In this document: positions 27,919-34,994 of the stretch, piece after piece | Layout of the letters: every line of letters starts with the position of its first letter | Numbering within the stretch: the first letter of the stretch is position 1 | DNA from: an uncultured Alphaproteobacteria bacterium | GTDB lineage: Bacteria; Pseudomonadota; Alphaproteobacteria; Micavibrionales; Micavibrionaceae | Length of the DNA: 34,994 bases | Assembly: GCA_937934135.1 (NCBI GenBank) | Contig: CALHAW010000042.1 | Span: 1-34,994, forward strand | Reading direction: 5' to 3' | Notes under the pieces: generated by a model | The model's input: the letters and a program-made list of their open reading frames with translations, nothing else | Databases searched by the model: none | Told to the model about the DNA's origin: nothing | Translations under genes and position numbers: made by a program

Positions 27919-29538
27919 ATGGAAATGTTACAAGTCGCCGATGCGGTAGCAAGAGAAAAGAATATCGAACGTGAAATCGTTTTGGAAGCAATGGAAGAAG
28001 CAATCCAAAAAGCGGGTCGTTCAAAATATGGTCACGACCATGATATTCGTGCCAATATTGACCGTAAGACAGGTATTATTGACTTGAAGCGTTATCGTGA
28101 AGTCGTTGCCGATGAAGATATCATTGAAGATGAAGTACAGCACATCACCGTTGAGCAAGCGCAACGTGAAAAGAAAGACGCCAAAGTGGGTGATTTCCTG
28201 ATTGATGAGCTTCCTCCGCTAGATTTTGGTCGTATTGCTGCGATGACTGCTAAACAAGTCATTGTTCAAAAAGTCCGCGAAGCAGAACGGGCGCGTCAAT
28301 ATATTGAATTTAAAGACCGCACGGGTGAAATTATTAATGGTGTCATCAAACGTGTTGAATACGGTAATGCCACCGTTGATATTGGTAGCGGCCGCGCCGA
28401 AGCAATTCTTCGCCGTGAAGAATGCATCCCTCGTGAACATCTTAAAAATGGTGATCGTGTGCGTGCCTATATTTATGACGTGCGTGAAGAAATACGCGGG
28501 CCGCAAATCTTCCTTTCTAGAACGCATCCTGAATTTATGGCAAAATTATTTACCCAAGAAGTACCAGAAATTTATGACGGTATGATTACAATTAAGGCCG
28601 TTGCCCGTGATCCTGGTTCACGCGCAAAGATCGCCGTTCAATCACGTGATACATCGATTGATCCAGTGGGCGCCTGTGTAGGTATGCGCGGTTCACGCGT
28701 ACAAGCCGTGGTGAATGAACTGCAAGGAGAAAAAGTTGATATCATCAACTGGACTGAAGATCTCGGTTCTTTCATTATCTCTGCACTGCAGCCTGCAGAA
28801 GTAGCAAAAGTTGTTATGGATGAAGATAAAAAACGTATGGACGTTGTTGTGCCGGAAGAACAGCTTTCTCTTGCGATTGGCCGTCGTGGTCAAAATGTAC
28901 GCCTTGCCTCTATGCTTGTTGGTTGGGACATTGATGTCATGACCGAAGAAGAAGAAGCAAACCGCCGCGCCGAAGAATTTAAATCACGCTCCGAAGCCTT
29001 TATTACGGCGCTTGATATTGACGAGATGATCTCACAGCTTCTTATTGCTGAGGGCTTCTCTTCAGTTCGTGAAATTGCTGAAACACCCGTTGAAGAAATG
29101 ACAGAGATCGAAGGCTTTGACGAAGAGATCGGACAAGAATTAATTAACCGTGCTGCGACGTGGATTGGTGAACAAGAAAAAATTCTTGCGACAAAGAAAA
29201 CCGAGCTGAATATTCAAGATGACTTGCTAGAGTTTGAAGGCCTAACACCTGAAATTGTAATTAAGTTGGCAGAAAACGAAGTGAAAAGCCTCGATGATTT
29301 TGCTGATCTTGCGACAGACGAGCTAACGGAAATCCTTGGCGAAGACATGATCAAAGAACGCGATGCAGAAAAACTGATTATGAAAGCACGGGAGCGTTGG
29401 TTTGCAGATGAAGAACCTGTTGCAATGGAAGAAGCAACAGCGCAAGCACCTGCCGCAGGTGCGCAAGATAATAAAACAACTGATGGGGAAACAGTAGCCG
29501 CCGAAGAAGCGCCTGCTGATGTTGCCTCCAATGGTTAA
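27919..29538 (+). CDS. nusA: Transcription termination/antitermination protein NusA
   Basis: An RNA-polymerase-binding factor acting in pausing, termination and antitermination. The 539 residues contain the N-terminal polymerase-binding domain (1-135), an S1 domain (about 136-205, GEIINGVIKRVEYGNATVDI), two KH domains (GACVGMRGSRVQAVVNEL and LSLAIGRRGQNVRLAS) and acidic C-terminal repeats with helix-hairpin-helix-like segments (EEIGQELINRA, about 375-500). The acidic C-terminal repeats are usual in proteobacteria. The tail is Ala/Glu-rich and probably disordered. It sits between rimP and infB as expected, but no ylxR gene follows. Confidence 0.97.
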   Translation: MEMLQVADAVAREKNIEREIVLEAMEEAIQKAGRSKYGHDHDIRANIDRKTGIIDLKRYREVVADEDIIEDEVQHITVEQAQREKKDAKVGDFLIDELPPLDFGRIAAMTAKQVIVQKVREAERARQYIEFKDRTGEIINGVIKRVEYGNATVDIGSGRAEAILRREECIPREHLKNGDRVRAYIYDVREEIRGPQIFLSRTHPEFMAKLFTQEVPEIYDGMITIKAVARDPGSRAKIAVQSRDTSIDPVGACVGMRGSRVQAVVNELQGEKVDIINWTEDLGSFIISALQPAEVAKVVMDEDKKRMDVVVPEEQLSLAIGRRGQNVRLASMLVGWDIDVMTEEEEANRRAEEFKSRSEAFITALDIDEMISQLLIAEGFSSVREIAETPVEEMTEIEGFDEEIGQELINRAATWIGEQEKILATKKTELNIQDDLLEFEGLTPEIVIKLAENEVKSLDDFADLATDELTEILGEDMIKERDAEKLIMKARERWFADEEPVAMEEATAQAPAAGAQDNKTTDGETVAAEEAPADVASNG

Positions 29539-29614
29539 TTAACTCGTTGTTCTTGCCTTTACGCTTTTGGCAGGTTCGACAGATCACAACCAAAGGCGTA
29601 TAAAGAAGACAAGA

Positions 29615-32092
29615 ATGAGCGATACAGATAAAAAAGACGAAGCCCCTAAAAAAACACTTGGCCTTAAAGGTGGGACGTTAAGCCTAAAAGGTGGTGCAGC
29701 GCCCAAACCACAAGGCACCGTTGTTGAAGTGCGTCGTTCACGTTCTGGTGGACGCGGCGCAGTTCAAACGCCTGATCATTCTGCCCCTACCCCTGCTCCT
29801 GCTGCGCCGACATCACAAGAGCCACAAAAAGAGCAAACAGCGCTTGAGCGCTTGACAACTGATGAGCGTGACGCCCGTGCGAAAGCCCTAAAAGAAGCGC
29901 TCGCTAATGAAGGTAAAAACGAAAATAAACTTCCACCGCCGCCGACAAAAAGCACGGAAGAAGCCCCAATGCCAACAACGCATGAGGCACGTAAGAAAGA
30001 GCTTGAAGAATTAGAACGTATCGAAGCGGAAGAAAAAGCGCGCAATGCGGCGACAGATCAAGTCAATCAACAAAAATTTAGACAGCAACAACTCACCCAG
30101 CCTGTACCAACCCGTCAAGAAGAAGATCGTGATAAATTTAAACGCACACCAAAAGCCCGCACAGGCGGCGAACGTCGCCGTGGCGGTAAGATTACTGTTA
30201 CACAAGTATTAAACCAAGATTATGAACGCGATCGCAGCATGTCTATGGCAGCGCAAAAACGCGCCCGTGAAAAAGCACGTATTGCTGCGCAAGGCCCTAA
30301 GAAAGAAGCTGAAAAAATCTTTCATGATGTGATTGTGCCTGAAACCATCACCGTTCAAGAACTTTCTAAAAGAATGGGCGAGCGCGGCGTTGACGTTATT
30401 AAATCCCTCATGGGTTTGGGTATCATGGCAACTATCAATCAAACAATCGATGCCGATACAGCAGAGCTTGTCGTAGAAGAATTTGGCCATACCATTAAAC
30501 GTGTAACGGATTCTGATATTGAAACTGGGATTGAAGGGATTGAAGATAATGAAAAAGACCTGACCCCGCGTCCGCCTGTCGTAACGATTATGGGTCATGT
30601 TGACCACGGTAAAACATCTCTTTTGGATGCGCTTCGTAAAACGAATGTTGTGTCTGGTGAGGCTGGCGGTATTACCCAGCATATTGGTGCCTATCAAATT
30701 GAAGTCGAAACAGGTGAAAAAGTTACTTTCTTAGACACTCCGGGTCACGCGGCGTTTACTGAAATGCGCGCGCGCGGTGCAAACGTAACAGACATTGTTG
30801 TTCTCGTTGTCTCTGCCGCAGACAGCATTATGCCTCAGACTATTGAAGCCATTAATCACGCAAAGGCCGCAGACGTCCCATTAATCGTTGCTGTAAACAA
30901 AGTTGATCTTCCAGATTCAAACGCGATGAAAGTAAAACAAGACCTTCTGCAACATGAAGTGATTGTGGAAGAAATGGGTGGAGACACACAAGCGATCGAA
31001 GTCTCTGCACTTAAAGGCACAAACCTCGATAAATTAGTTGAGGCGATTATCCTTCAAGCTGAAGTGCTTGAGCTGAAAGCCAATCCAAACCGTGATGCAC
31101 AAGGCGTTGTGGTCGAATCTAAAATGGAGCCAGGCCGTGGCTCTGTTGCCACTGTTCTTATTCAAAATGGGACATTGAAACAAGGCGATCATTTTGTTGT
31201 CGGCGCGGAATTTGGAAAAGTGCGTGCCTTAATCAATGATAAAGGGGAGCAAATTAAAGAAGCCATCCCTGGCTTACCTGTTGAAGTATTGGGGTTAAAC
31301 GGTACACCTGATGCGGGTGATATTTTAAACGTCGCGGATGAATCAAAAGCCAAAGAAATTGCCGAATATCGCGCACAAAAACGCCGCGAAAAAGAAAACG
31401 TCAATGTAAGCTTAAGCGCTGGCGAAGGGTTCGAAGATATTTTCGAAGCCGCAAAAGCACAAGGCAACAAACAAATCCTTCCCTTGGTTATTAAGGGGGA
31501 TGTTCATGGCTCAGTTGAAGCCATCATTGGCTCACTCAATAAAATGACCGAAGAAAACGACGAAATTGGAGTGCGTATTCTTCATTCTGGTGTCGGCGGC
31601 ATTACTGAATCTGATGTGACTTTGGCCGAAGCATCAAACGCCATGCTTATTGGCTTTAACGTGCGAGCAAACGCACAGGCGCGTGAACTGGCACAGAACA
31701 AAGACCTATCCATTCGGTATTACAATATTATTTATGATGTGATTGATGACGCCAAAGCGATTTTGGGTGGCATGCTCGCTCCCGAAGAGCGTGAAGTTTA
31801 CCTTGGTCATGCAGAAATCCGTGAAGTCTTTATGATTTCTAAATACGGTAATATTGCAGGGTGTATGGTGACAACAGGCATGGTAAAACGTGGCGCGAAG
31901 GTGCGCTTGCTTCGAGATGATGTGGTTATCCATGAAGGCACGCTTAAAACACTGAAACGCTTCAAAGACGAAGTCAAAGAAGTCAAAGAAGGTATGGAAT
32001 GCGGTATGGCGTTCGAAAATTATGACGACATCAAAGAAAAAGATATCATTGAATGTTACGAAATTGTCGAAGAAGCAAGAACACTTGATTAA
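29615..32092 (+). CDS. infB: Translation initiation factor IF-2
   Basis: A GTPase that places fMet-tRNA on the 30S subunit. From the ATG at 29615 it has 825 residues. The N-terminal third is charged and low-complexity, opening with near-repeats [13 protein letters not shown] typical of alphaproteobacterial IF-2. The IF2 N-domain follows and then the G domain: G1 GHVDHGKT (327-334), G3 DTPGH, G4 NKVD and G5 SALKG. Domains II, III and IV follow to the end. The frame is open 48 bases upstream, but that lacks an ATG in a good context. It is 76 bases after nusA. Confidence 0.97.
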   Translation: MSDTDKKDEAPKKTLGLKGGTLSLKGGAAPKPQGTVVEVRRSRSGGRGAVQTPDHSAPTPAPAAPTSQEPQKEQTALERLTTDERDARAKALKEALANEGKNENKLPPPPTKSTEEAPMPTTHEARKKELEELERIEAEEKARNAATDQVNQQKFRQQQLTQPVPTRQEEDRDKFKRTPKARTGGERRRGGKITVTQVLNQDYERDRSMSMAAQKRAREKARIAAQGPKKEAEKIFHDVIVPETITVQELSKRMGERGVDVIKSLMGLGIMATINQTIDADTAELVVEEFGHTIKRVTDSDIETGIEGIEDNEKDLTPRPPVVTIMGHVDHGKTSLLDALRKTNVVSGEAGGITQHIGAYQIEVETGEKVTFLDTPGHAAFTEMRARGANVTDIVVLVVSAADSIMPQTIEAINHAKAADVPLIVAVNKVDLPDSNAMKVKQDLLQHEVIVEEMGGDTQAIEVSALKGTNLDKLVEAIILQAEVLELKANPNRDAQGVVVESKMEPGRGSVATVLIQNGTLKQGDHFVVGAEFGKVRALINDKGEQIKEAIPGLPVEVLGLNGTPDAGDILNVADESKAKEIAEYRAQKRREKENVNVSLSAGEGFEDIFEAAKAQGNKQILPLVIKGDVHGSVEAIIGSLNKMTEENDEIGVRILHSGVGGITESDVTLAEASNAMLIGFNVRANAQARELAQNKDLSIRYYNIIYDVIDDAKAILGGMLAPEEREVYLGHAEIREVFMISKYGNIAGCMVTTGMVKRGAKVRLLRDDVVIHEGTLKTLKRFKDEVKEVKEGMECGMAFENYDDIKEKDIIECYEIVEEARTLD

Positions 32093-32116
32093 TGGTATTG
32101 GATTAAACCCATCTTT

Positions 32117-32145
32117 ACGTCATCCCGCGACTTGATCGCGGGATC
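32117..32145. repeat. GC-rich palindromic element in the infB downstream spacer
   Basis: ATCCCGCGA (32122-32130) and TCGCGGGAT (32136-32144) form a perfect 9-base stem with a CTTGA loop, preceded by CGTC. It is much more GC-rich than its surroundings. I recall similar GTCATCCCGCG...CGCGGGATC elements scattered through alphaproteobacterial genomes. As RNA it would fold between infB and the next gene, possibly moderating read-through. Confidence 0.8.
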
Positions 32146-32169
32146 TAAAAAATGAAAAAAGAGAGTAAA

Positions 32170-32580
32170 ATGAGTATAATGGAATTTAATGAATCAGAAC
32201 TGACAGATATATATACAAAACTCGCTGAATGTGTTGACGTACAAGGAACCGTTTTGACAACGCCATTACCAGACGATGACTTTTATGATGAAAATGAAGC
32301 AAATATCTCTATATCTGCGAGACTAACGTTTAATGGTAATAATATCTCCCTAGTCTTCAGAGAAAAAGTTGACCTTTTATTCAATCCAGGCGCAATCAAA
32401 GCTTCAAGTTTAACCGCATATGACCTTGATCATGACACAAATAGTGATCCCTTTTCCCTTAATAAACCATTTAAAACAACTTTGGCTATATGGGCTAAAG
32501 ATAAAATAAAAATAACAGGTAAAGACGGCGGACTAGCCATAAAAGTAGCGAAACATATATCTCAAAATTTGAATAAATAA
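32170..32580 (+). CDS. Unrecognised small protein, coupled to rbfA
   Basis: A 136-residue soluble, acidic-leaning protein (from MSIMEFNESEL) with no signal peptide or membrane helix. It looks like a small mixed alpha/beta domain: a starting helix (SELTDIYTKLAE), several beta-like strands (NISISARLTF, NISLVFREKV), then TTLAIWAKDKIKIT and a final helix (LAIKVAKHISQNL). The start at 32170 has GAGAG upstream; an earlier ATG at 32152 lacks a ribosome-binding site. Its TAA overlaps the rbfA ATG by one base (TAATG). I do not recognise it, and it is not a usual member of this operon. Its AT-rich codons differ slightly from its neighbours. Confidence 0.75.
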   Translation: MSIMEFNESELTDIYTKLAECVDVQGTVLTTPLPDDDFYDENEANISISARLTFNGNNISLVFREKVDLLFNPGAIKASSLTAYDLDHDTNSDPFSLNKPFKTTLAIWAKDKIKITGKDGGLAIKVAKHISQNLNK

Positions 32581-32963
32581 TGCAAAAACAGCAAGGCCCA
32601 TCACAGAGACAACTTCGCGTTGGAGAACAGATTCGGCATATTATGGCCGAAACCTTGGCGCGTGGGCATTTTCATGATGAGCAATTAATTGAAAAGGCTA
32701 GTATTGTCACAGTCACAGAAGTGCGCCCATCCCCTGATTTAAAACAGGCCACGGCCTATGTAATCGCACTGGGTGGTGGAACCATGGAAGATATCCTGCC
32801 CGCGCTTAATAATGATGCCGCTATTTTTCAAAAAGATATTAATACAAAATCAAATTTAAAATTCACGCCCCGCGTGCGCTTCAAACATGACGTATCATTC
32901 GACAAAGCGCAGAAGCTAGAAAACATTTTAAAAAATATCAGCTACTCTGATCAAGAAACATAA
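32580..32963 (+). CDS. rbfA: Ribosome-binding factor A
   Basis: A cold-shock-related 30S maturation factor that binds near the 16S rRNA 5' helix. The 127 residues have the family's KH-like fold, with QLRVGEQIRHIMAETLARG at the start, the strand VTVTEVRPSPDLKQATAYV, and LKFTPRVRFKHDVSFDKAQKLENIL at the end. It is translationally coupled to the unknown gene before it and followed by truB, as in most proteobacteria. Confidence 0.95.
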   Translation: MQKQQGPSQRQLRVGEQIRHIMAETLARGHFHDEQLIEKASIVTVTEVRPSPDLKQATAYVIALGGGTMEDILPALNNDAAIFQKDINTKSNLKFTPRVRFKHDVSFDKAQKLENILKNISYSDQET

Positions 32964-32985
32964 TTAAGAATTAACTCAAGGAGAG

Positions 32986-33010
32986 CATCCTCGCGCTTGC
33001 GCGTTTGATG
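32986..33010. repeat. Small palindromic element, copy 1 (before truB)
   Basis: CATC...GATG ends flank a CGCGCTTGCGCG core. Its reverse complement carries ACGCGCAAGCGCGAGGATG, which matches the copy at 34303-34324 in all but one of 19 core bases. It lies in the short rbfA-truB spacer and may occlude or space the truB ribosome-binding region. Confidence 0.7.
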
Positions 33011-33023
33011 GCTTTTATAAAGC

Positions 33024-33977
33024 ATGGCACGTAAGAAAAAAGGCAATCCCATCCATGGGTGGATTAATCTCAACAAACCAAAGGGTGTAAATTCCACAAG
33101 CGCTGTTGCAAAAATTCGCTACGCACTGAATGCCCAAAAAGCAGGACATGGCGGCACGCTTGACCCCCTCGCCTCTGGACTTCTTCCCATCGCATTGGGG
33201 GAAGCGACAAAGACCGTAAATTTTATTCAAGATGCCTCCAAAACCTATCATTTTACGGTAACATGGGGAGAGCAACGCAATACAGATGATGGTGAGGGCG
33301 AAGCCATTAAAACATCAAATAAGCGCCCAACACGCGAAGCGATTGAAACACTCTTGCCTGACTTCATCGGTGATATCACCCAAACTCCACCACAATTTTC
33401 TGCTGTTATGATTGACGGGGAACGCGCTTATGATATCGCCCGTAGTGGCGAACAGATCGAAATCAAATCCCGCCAAGTGGTAATTGAAGACCTGTCTATT
33501 TTAGAACATGAGACAAACCAAACCACTTTTACCTGCACATGCGGTAAAGGAACATATATCCGCTCCCTTGCCCGTGATATGGGCCTTAAATTGGGATGCT
33601 TCGGCTATATTTCCATGTTAGAACGCACACAGGTTGGCGGATTTACGCTTGAAAGCGCGATTTCCCTTGATTTATTTCAACAAATGATCGATAACCCTGA
33701 TCAAGTGAAAACTTTGGAAGATATTGTTCTCCCCTTATCGACTGTCCTGGACGACATCCCGGCTCTAGCCCTTAAGGATCAAGAAGCAATAAAAGTGAAG
33801 AACGGTAACGCCCTCTCTTTCATGTCCAAGCCTGATTTGTCCCGTTTAGAGGCGATTGGCATTGACTGGAAAAGCGACGGATCAACGATTGCCTTAGCTA
33901 CGTATGACGGAACGGCGATGGCCATGATCGACGTAAATGGCGCCAAACTTCAACCTATCAAAGTTTTTAATATTTAA
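33024..33977 (+). CDS. truB: tRNA pseudouridine(55) synthase
   Basis: Makes pseudouridine 55 in the tRNA T-loop. The 317 residues start with HGWINLNKPKGVNST, have the catalytic motif GGTLDPLASGLLP with Asp47, then ERAYDIAR and CGKGTYIRSLARDMG, all diagnostic for TruB. The C-terminal part (230-317) would be the PUA-like region. The Shine-Dalgarno is weak. It follows rbfA and precedes rpsO in the usual order. Confidence 0.96.
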   Translation: MARKKKGNPIHGWINLNKPKGVNSTSAVAKIRYALNAQKAGHGGTLDPLASGLLPIALGEATKTVNFIQDASKTYHFTVTWGEQRNTDDGEGEAIKTSNKRPTREAIETLLPDFIGDITQTPPQFSAVMIDGERAYDIARSGEQIEIKSRQVVIEDLSILEHETNQTTFTCTCGKGTYIRSLARDMGLKLGCFGYISMLERTQVGGFTLESAISLDLFQQMIDNPDQVKTLEDIVLPLSTVLDDIPALALKDQEAIKVKNGNALSFMSKPDLSRLEAIGIDWKSDGSTIALATYDGTAMAMIDVNGAKLQPIKVFNI

Positions 33978-33979
33978 TC

Positions 33980-34003
33980 TGGGTTAGTTTAAAAACGAAC
34001 CCA
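33980..34003 (+). promoter_or_regulatory. Hairpin in the rpsO leader, possible S15 autoregulatory element
   Basis: TGGGTT (33980-33985) pairs with AACCCA (33998-34003), and an inner GTTT/AAAC pairing continues the helix past one mismatch. It ends 18 bases before the rpsO ATG, ahead of AAGGAG (34010-34015). S15 is known to repress its own mRNA through varied leader structures in several bacterial groups; a role here is inference. Confidence 0.45.
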
Positions 34004-34021
34004 TAAAAGAAGGAGAAATCG

Positions 34022-34291
34022 ATGTCGATTACTACAGAGCGTAAAGCAGAAGTTATTAAAGAATATGCAACAAAAGAAGGCGACACAGGGTCACCAGAAG
34101 TACAAGTTGCAATTTTAACAAACCGTATCAATACATTGTCAGAGCATATGCAAAGCAACAAAAAGGATTTTGGCTCACGCCGCGGTCTTTTAGCGATGGT
34201 TGCAAAACGTCGTAAATTGCTTGATTATCTAAAAGCAAATGACGAAGGCCGTTACCAAGACCTGATTAAAAGCCTCGGTATTAGACGTTAA
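34022..34291 (+). CDS. rpsO: 30S ribosomal protein S15
   Basis: A primary-binding protein of the 16S rRNA central domain. The 89 residues have the family core [36 protein letters not shown] and the C-terminal RRKLLDYLK...[13 protein letters not shown]. The length is exactly typical. AAGGAG precedes the ATG. It closes the rimP operon. In many proteobacteria pnp follows rpsO; here it does not. Confidence 0.97.
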   Translation: MSITTERKAEVIKEYATKEGDTGSPEVQVAILTNRINTLSEHMQSNKKDFGSRRGLLAMVAKRRKLLDYLKANDEGRYQDLIKSLGIRR

Positions 34292-34302
34292 AAACAAGCC
34301 GT

Positions 34303-34324
34303 CATACGCGCAAGCGCGAAGATG
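34303..34324. repeat. Small palindromic element, copy 2 (after rpsO)
   Basis: CAT and ATG ends flank CGCGC-AA-GCGCG (34307-34318). It is the second copy, in opposite orientation, of the element at 32986-33010, lying 11 bases after the rpsO stop. Confidence 0.7.
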
Positions 34325-34359
34325 CGGATTAATCTGTTCATTCAGAGAGATAATAATTC

Positions 34360-34388
34360 AAAAAGCGGCCTTATGCGCCGCTTTTTTT
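34360..34388. terminator. Bidirectional terminator after rpsO
   Basis: A perfect 10-base stem, AAAAAGCGGC (34360-34369) with GCCGCTTTTT (34377-34386), has a 7-base loop and ends in T on the plus strand and an A-run-derived T tract on the minus strand. It ends the rpsO operon and the convergent gene at 34387. Confidence 0.93.
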
Positions 34389-34776
34389 ATAAGTATTTAG
34401 CAGTGATTTGTGTTGCTGACTGCGTCCAAAAATTACGGCTATACATTTCATTGCACAGATTTTTAAAATTATCGGCACTTAAAATTGTTCTTTCACTCGC
34501 TTTTTGAAAATCACCCTTATACATATGCAGAGCATAAGAACACATTTTTCTGACTTTATAATGAAGACGTGCATCCTCTTGCGATAAAACAGAATATTCG
34601 GATGCTATGCCTAAAGGAATATGCATTCGCGCATAAGAAAGAGTGTCACTAATTGTATAATCACCTTTAAATTCTTCTTTCACGGAATACGCACTAGCAA
34701 GAAAAAAGGCTCCTGACACTGCAGCAACAGAAGCATTTGTAAAAAATGTTAAATCGTAACCATTATCTTTTGACAT
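34387..34776 (-). CDS. Hypothetical protein
   Basis: A 129-residue protein I do not recognise. It has one moderately hydrophobic N-terminal segment (FFTNASVAAVSGAFFLASAYSV, about 11-32), possibly a membrane anchor, then a mostly helical polar part with two cysteines (KMCSYAL, NLCNEM). It ends at the shared terminator and lies 41 bases after ppa on the same strand. The ribosome-binding site is weak. It is supported by its terminator and by an open frame across the gap, not by homology; it could be spurious. Confidence 0.5.
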   Translation of the reverse strand: MSKDNGYDLTFFTNASVAAVSGAFFLASAYSVKEEFKGDYTISDTLSYARMHIPLGIASEYSVLSQEDARLHYKVRKMCSYALHMYKGDFQKASERTILSADNFKNLCNEMYSRNFWTQSATQITAKYL

Positions 34777-34817
34777 ATGAGTATGGATTTAGCAATCACA
34801 TAAAGTTATGTCAACAA

Positions 34818-34994
34818 TTACTTAGCTAAACGGTTTATACCTTCATTAATCAGACGGCAGGCATCTGCGGCGTTACCCCATTTGCCAATTTTAACCCATT
34901 TTCCCTTTTCAAGGTCTTTATAATGTGTGAAGAAATGCTCAATCTGCTCTTTAAGAATTGGGCGTAAATCACTGATATCATTCACATCTGCGTG
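34818..34994 (-). CDS. ppa: Inorganic pyrophosphatase, C-terminal part (5' end outside window)
   Basis: Only the last 58 residues are in the window. They read [37 protein letters not shown] and a final helix ending in NRLAK, which is the characteristic C-terminus of soluble family I pyrophosphatase. The enzyme hydrolyses pyrophosphate in the cytoplasm and drives biosynthetic reactions. The active-site Asp cluster lies in the missing part. Confidence 0.92.
   Translation of the reverse strand, partial: HADVNDISDLRPILKEQIEHFFTHYKDLEKGKWVKIGKWGNAADACRLINEGINRLAK

Noticed and set aside
1-34994. tRNA, rRNA, CRISPR array, insertion sequence or prophage
   Set aside because: No cloverleaf-like segments, regularly spaced repeats, transposase or phage genes were seen while reading both strands; a tRNA or CRISPR scan would settle it.

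Overview
The window looks like a chromosomal segment of a moderately AT-rich alphaproteobacterium. The evidence is gene content and order: nuoJ-nuoN, birA, coaX, RNase J, a DUF1467-type membrane protein, proS, lolC/E and lolD ahead of dnaE, and, on the other strand, rimP-nusA-infB-rbfA-truB-rpsO. Both orders are familiar from alphaproteobacteria. I cannot fix the genus from sequence alone; a Rhodospirillales-like or Micavibrio-like lineage is a guess. I see no mobile element, CRISPR array, tRNA or rRNA.

Layout. Bases 1-18957 are one run of minus-strand genes, transcribed from high to low coordinates. The membrane arm of respiratory complex I (nuoJKLMN) leads into biotin ligase, pantothenate kinase, RNase J, two small envelope proteins, prolyl-tRNA synthetase and the LolDF-type lipoprotein exporter. 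A translationally coupled trio follows (alpha/beta hydrolase, DedA, ATP-grasp ligase-like protein), and then dnaE, which runs off the left edge. Gaps are mostly zero to a few bases, so much of this could be cotranscribed. Bases 18958-27137 are looser accessory or housekeeping ground: a DUF378 membrane miniprotein with a clear terminator, a HAD-IIA hydrolase, a 1075-residue membrane-anchored coiled-coil protein, a sodium:alanine-type symporter, a small secreted protein and a 2-hydroxyacid dehydrogenase. From 27177 the plus strand carries the translation and transcription-factor operon rimP-nusA-infB-(unknown)-rbfA-truB-rpsO. It is headed by a good promoter followed at once by a terminator-like hairpin, and closed by a bidirectional terminator. 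The right edge has an unrecognised minus-strand ORF and the C-terminus of inorganic pyrophosphatase.

Points that stand out are a eukaryote/archaeal-type ProRS in the usual proS slot, the hydrolase-DedA-ATP-grasp trio, the giant coiled-coil protein, a probable attenuator or small RNA in front of rimP, the missing ylxR between nusA and infB together with an unknown gene coupled to rbfA, an 11-bp triple tandem repeat abutting the nusA ribosome-binding site, and small GC-rich palindromic elements in the rpsO operon. All functional calls come from reading motifs by eye; no database search was made.
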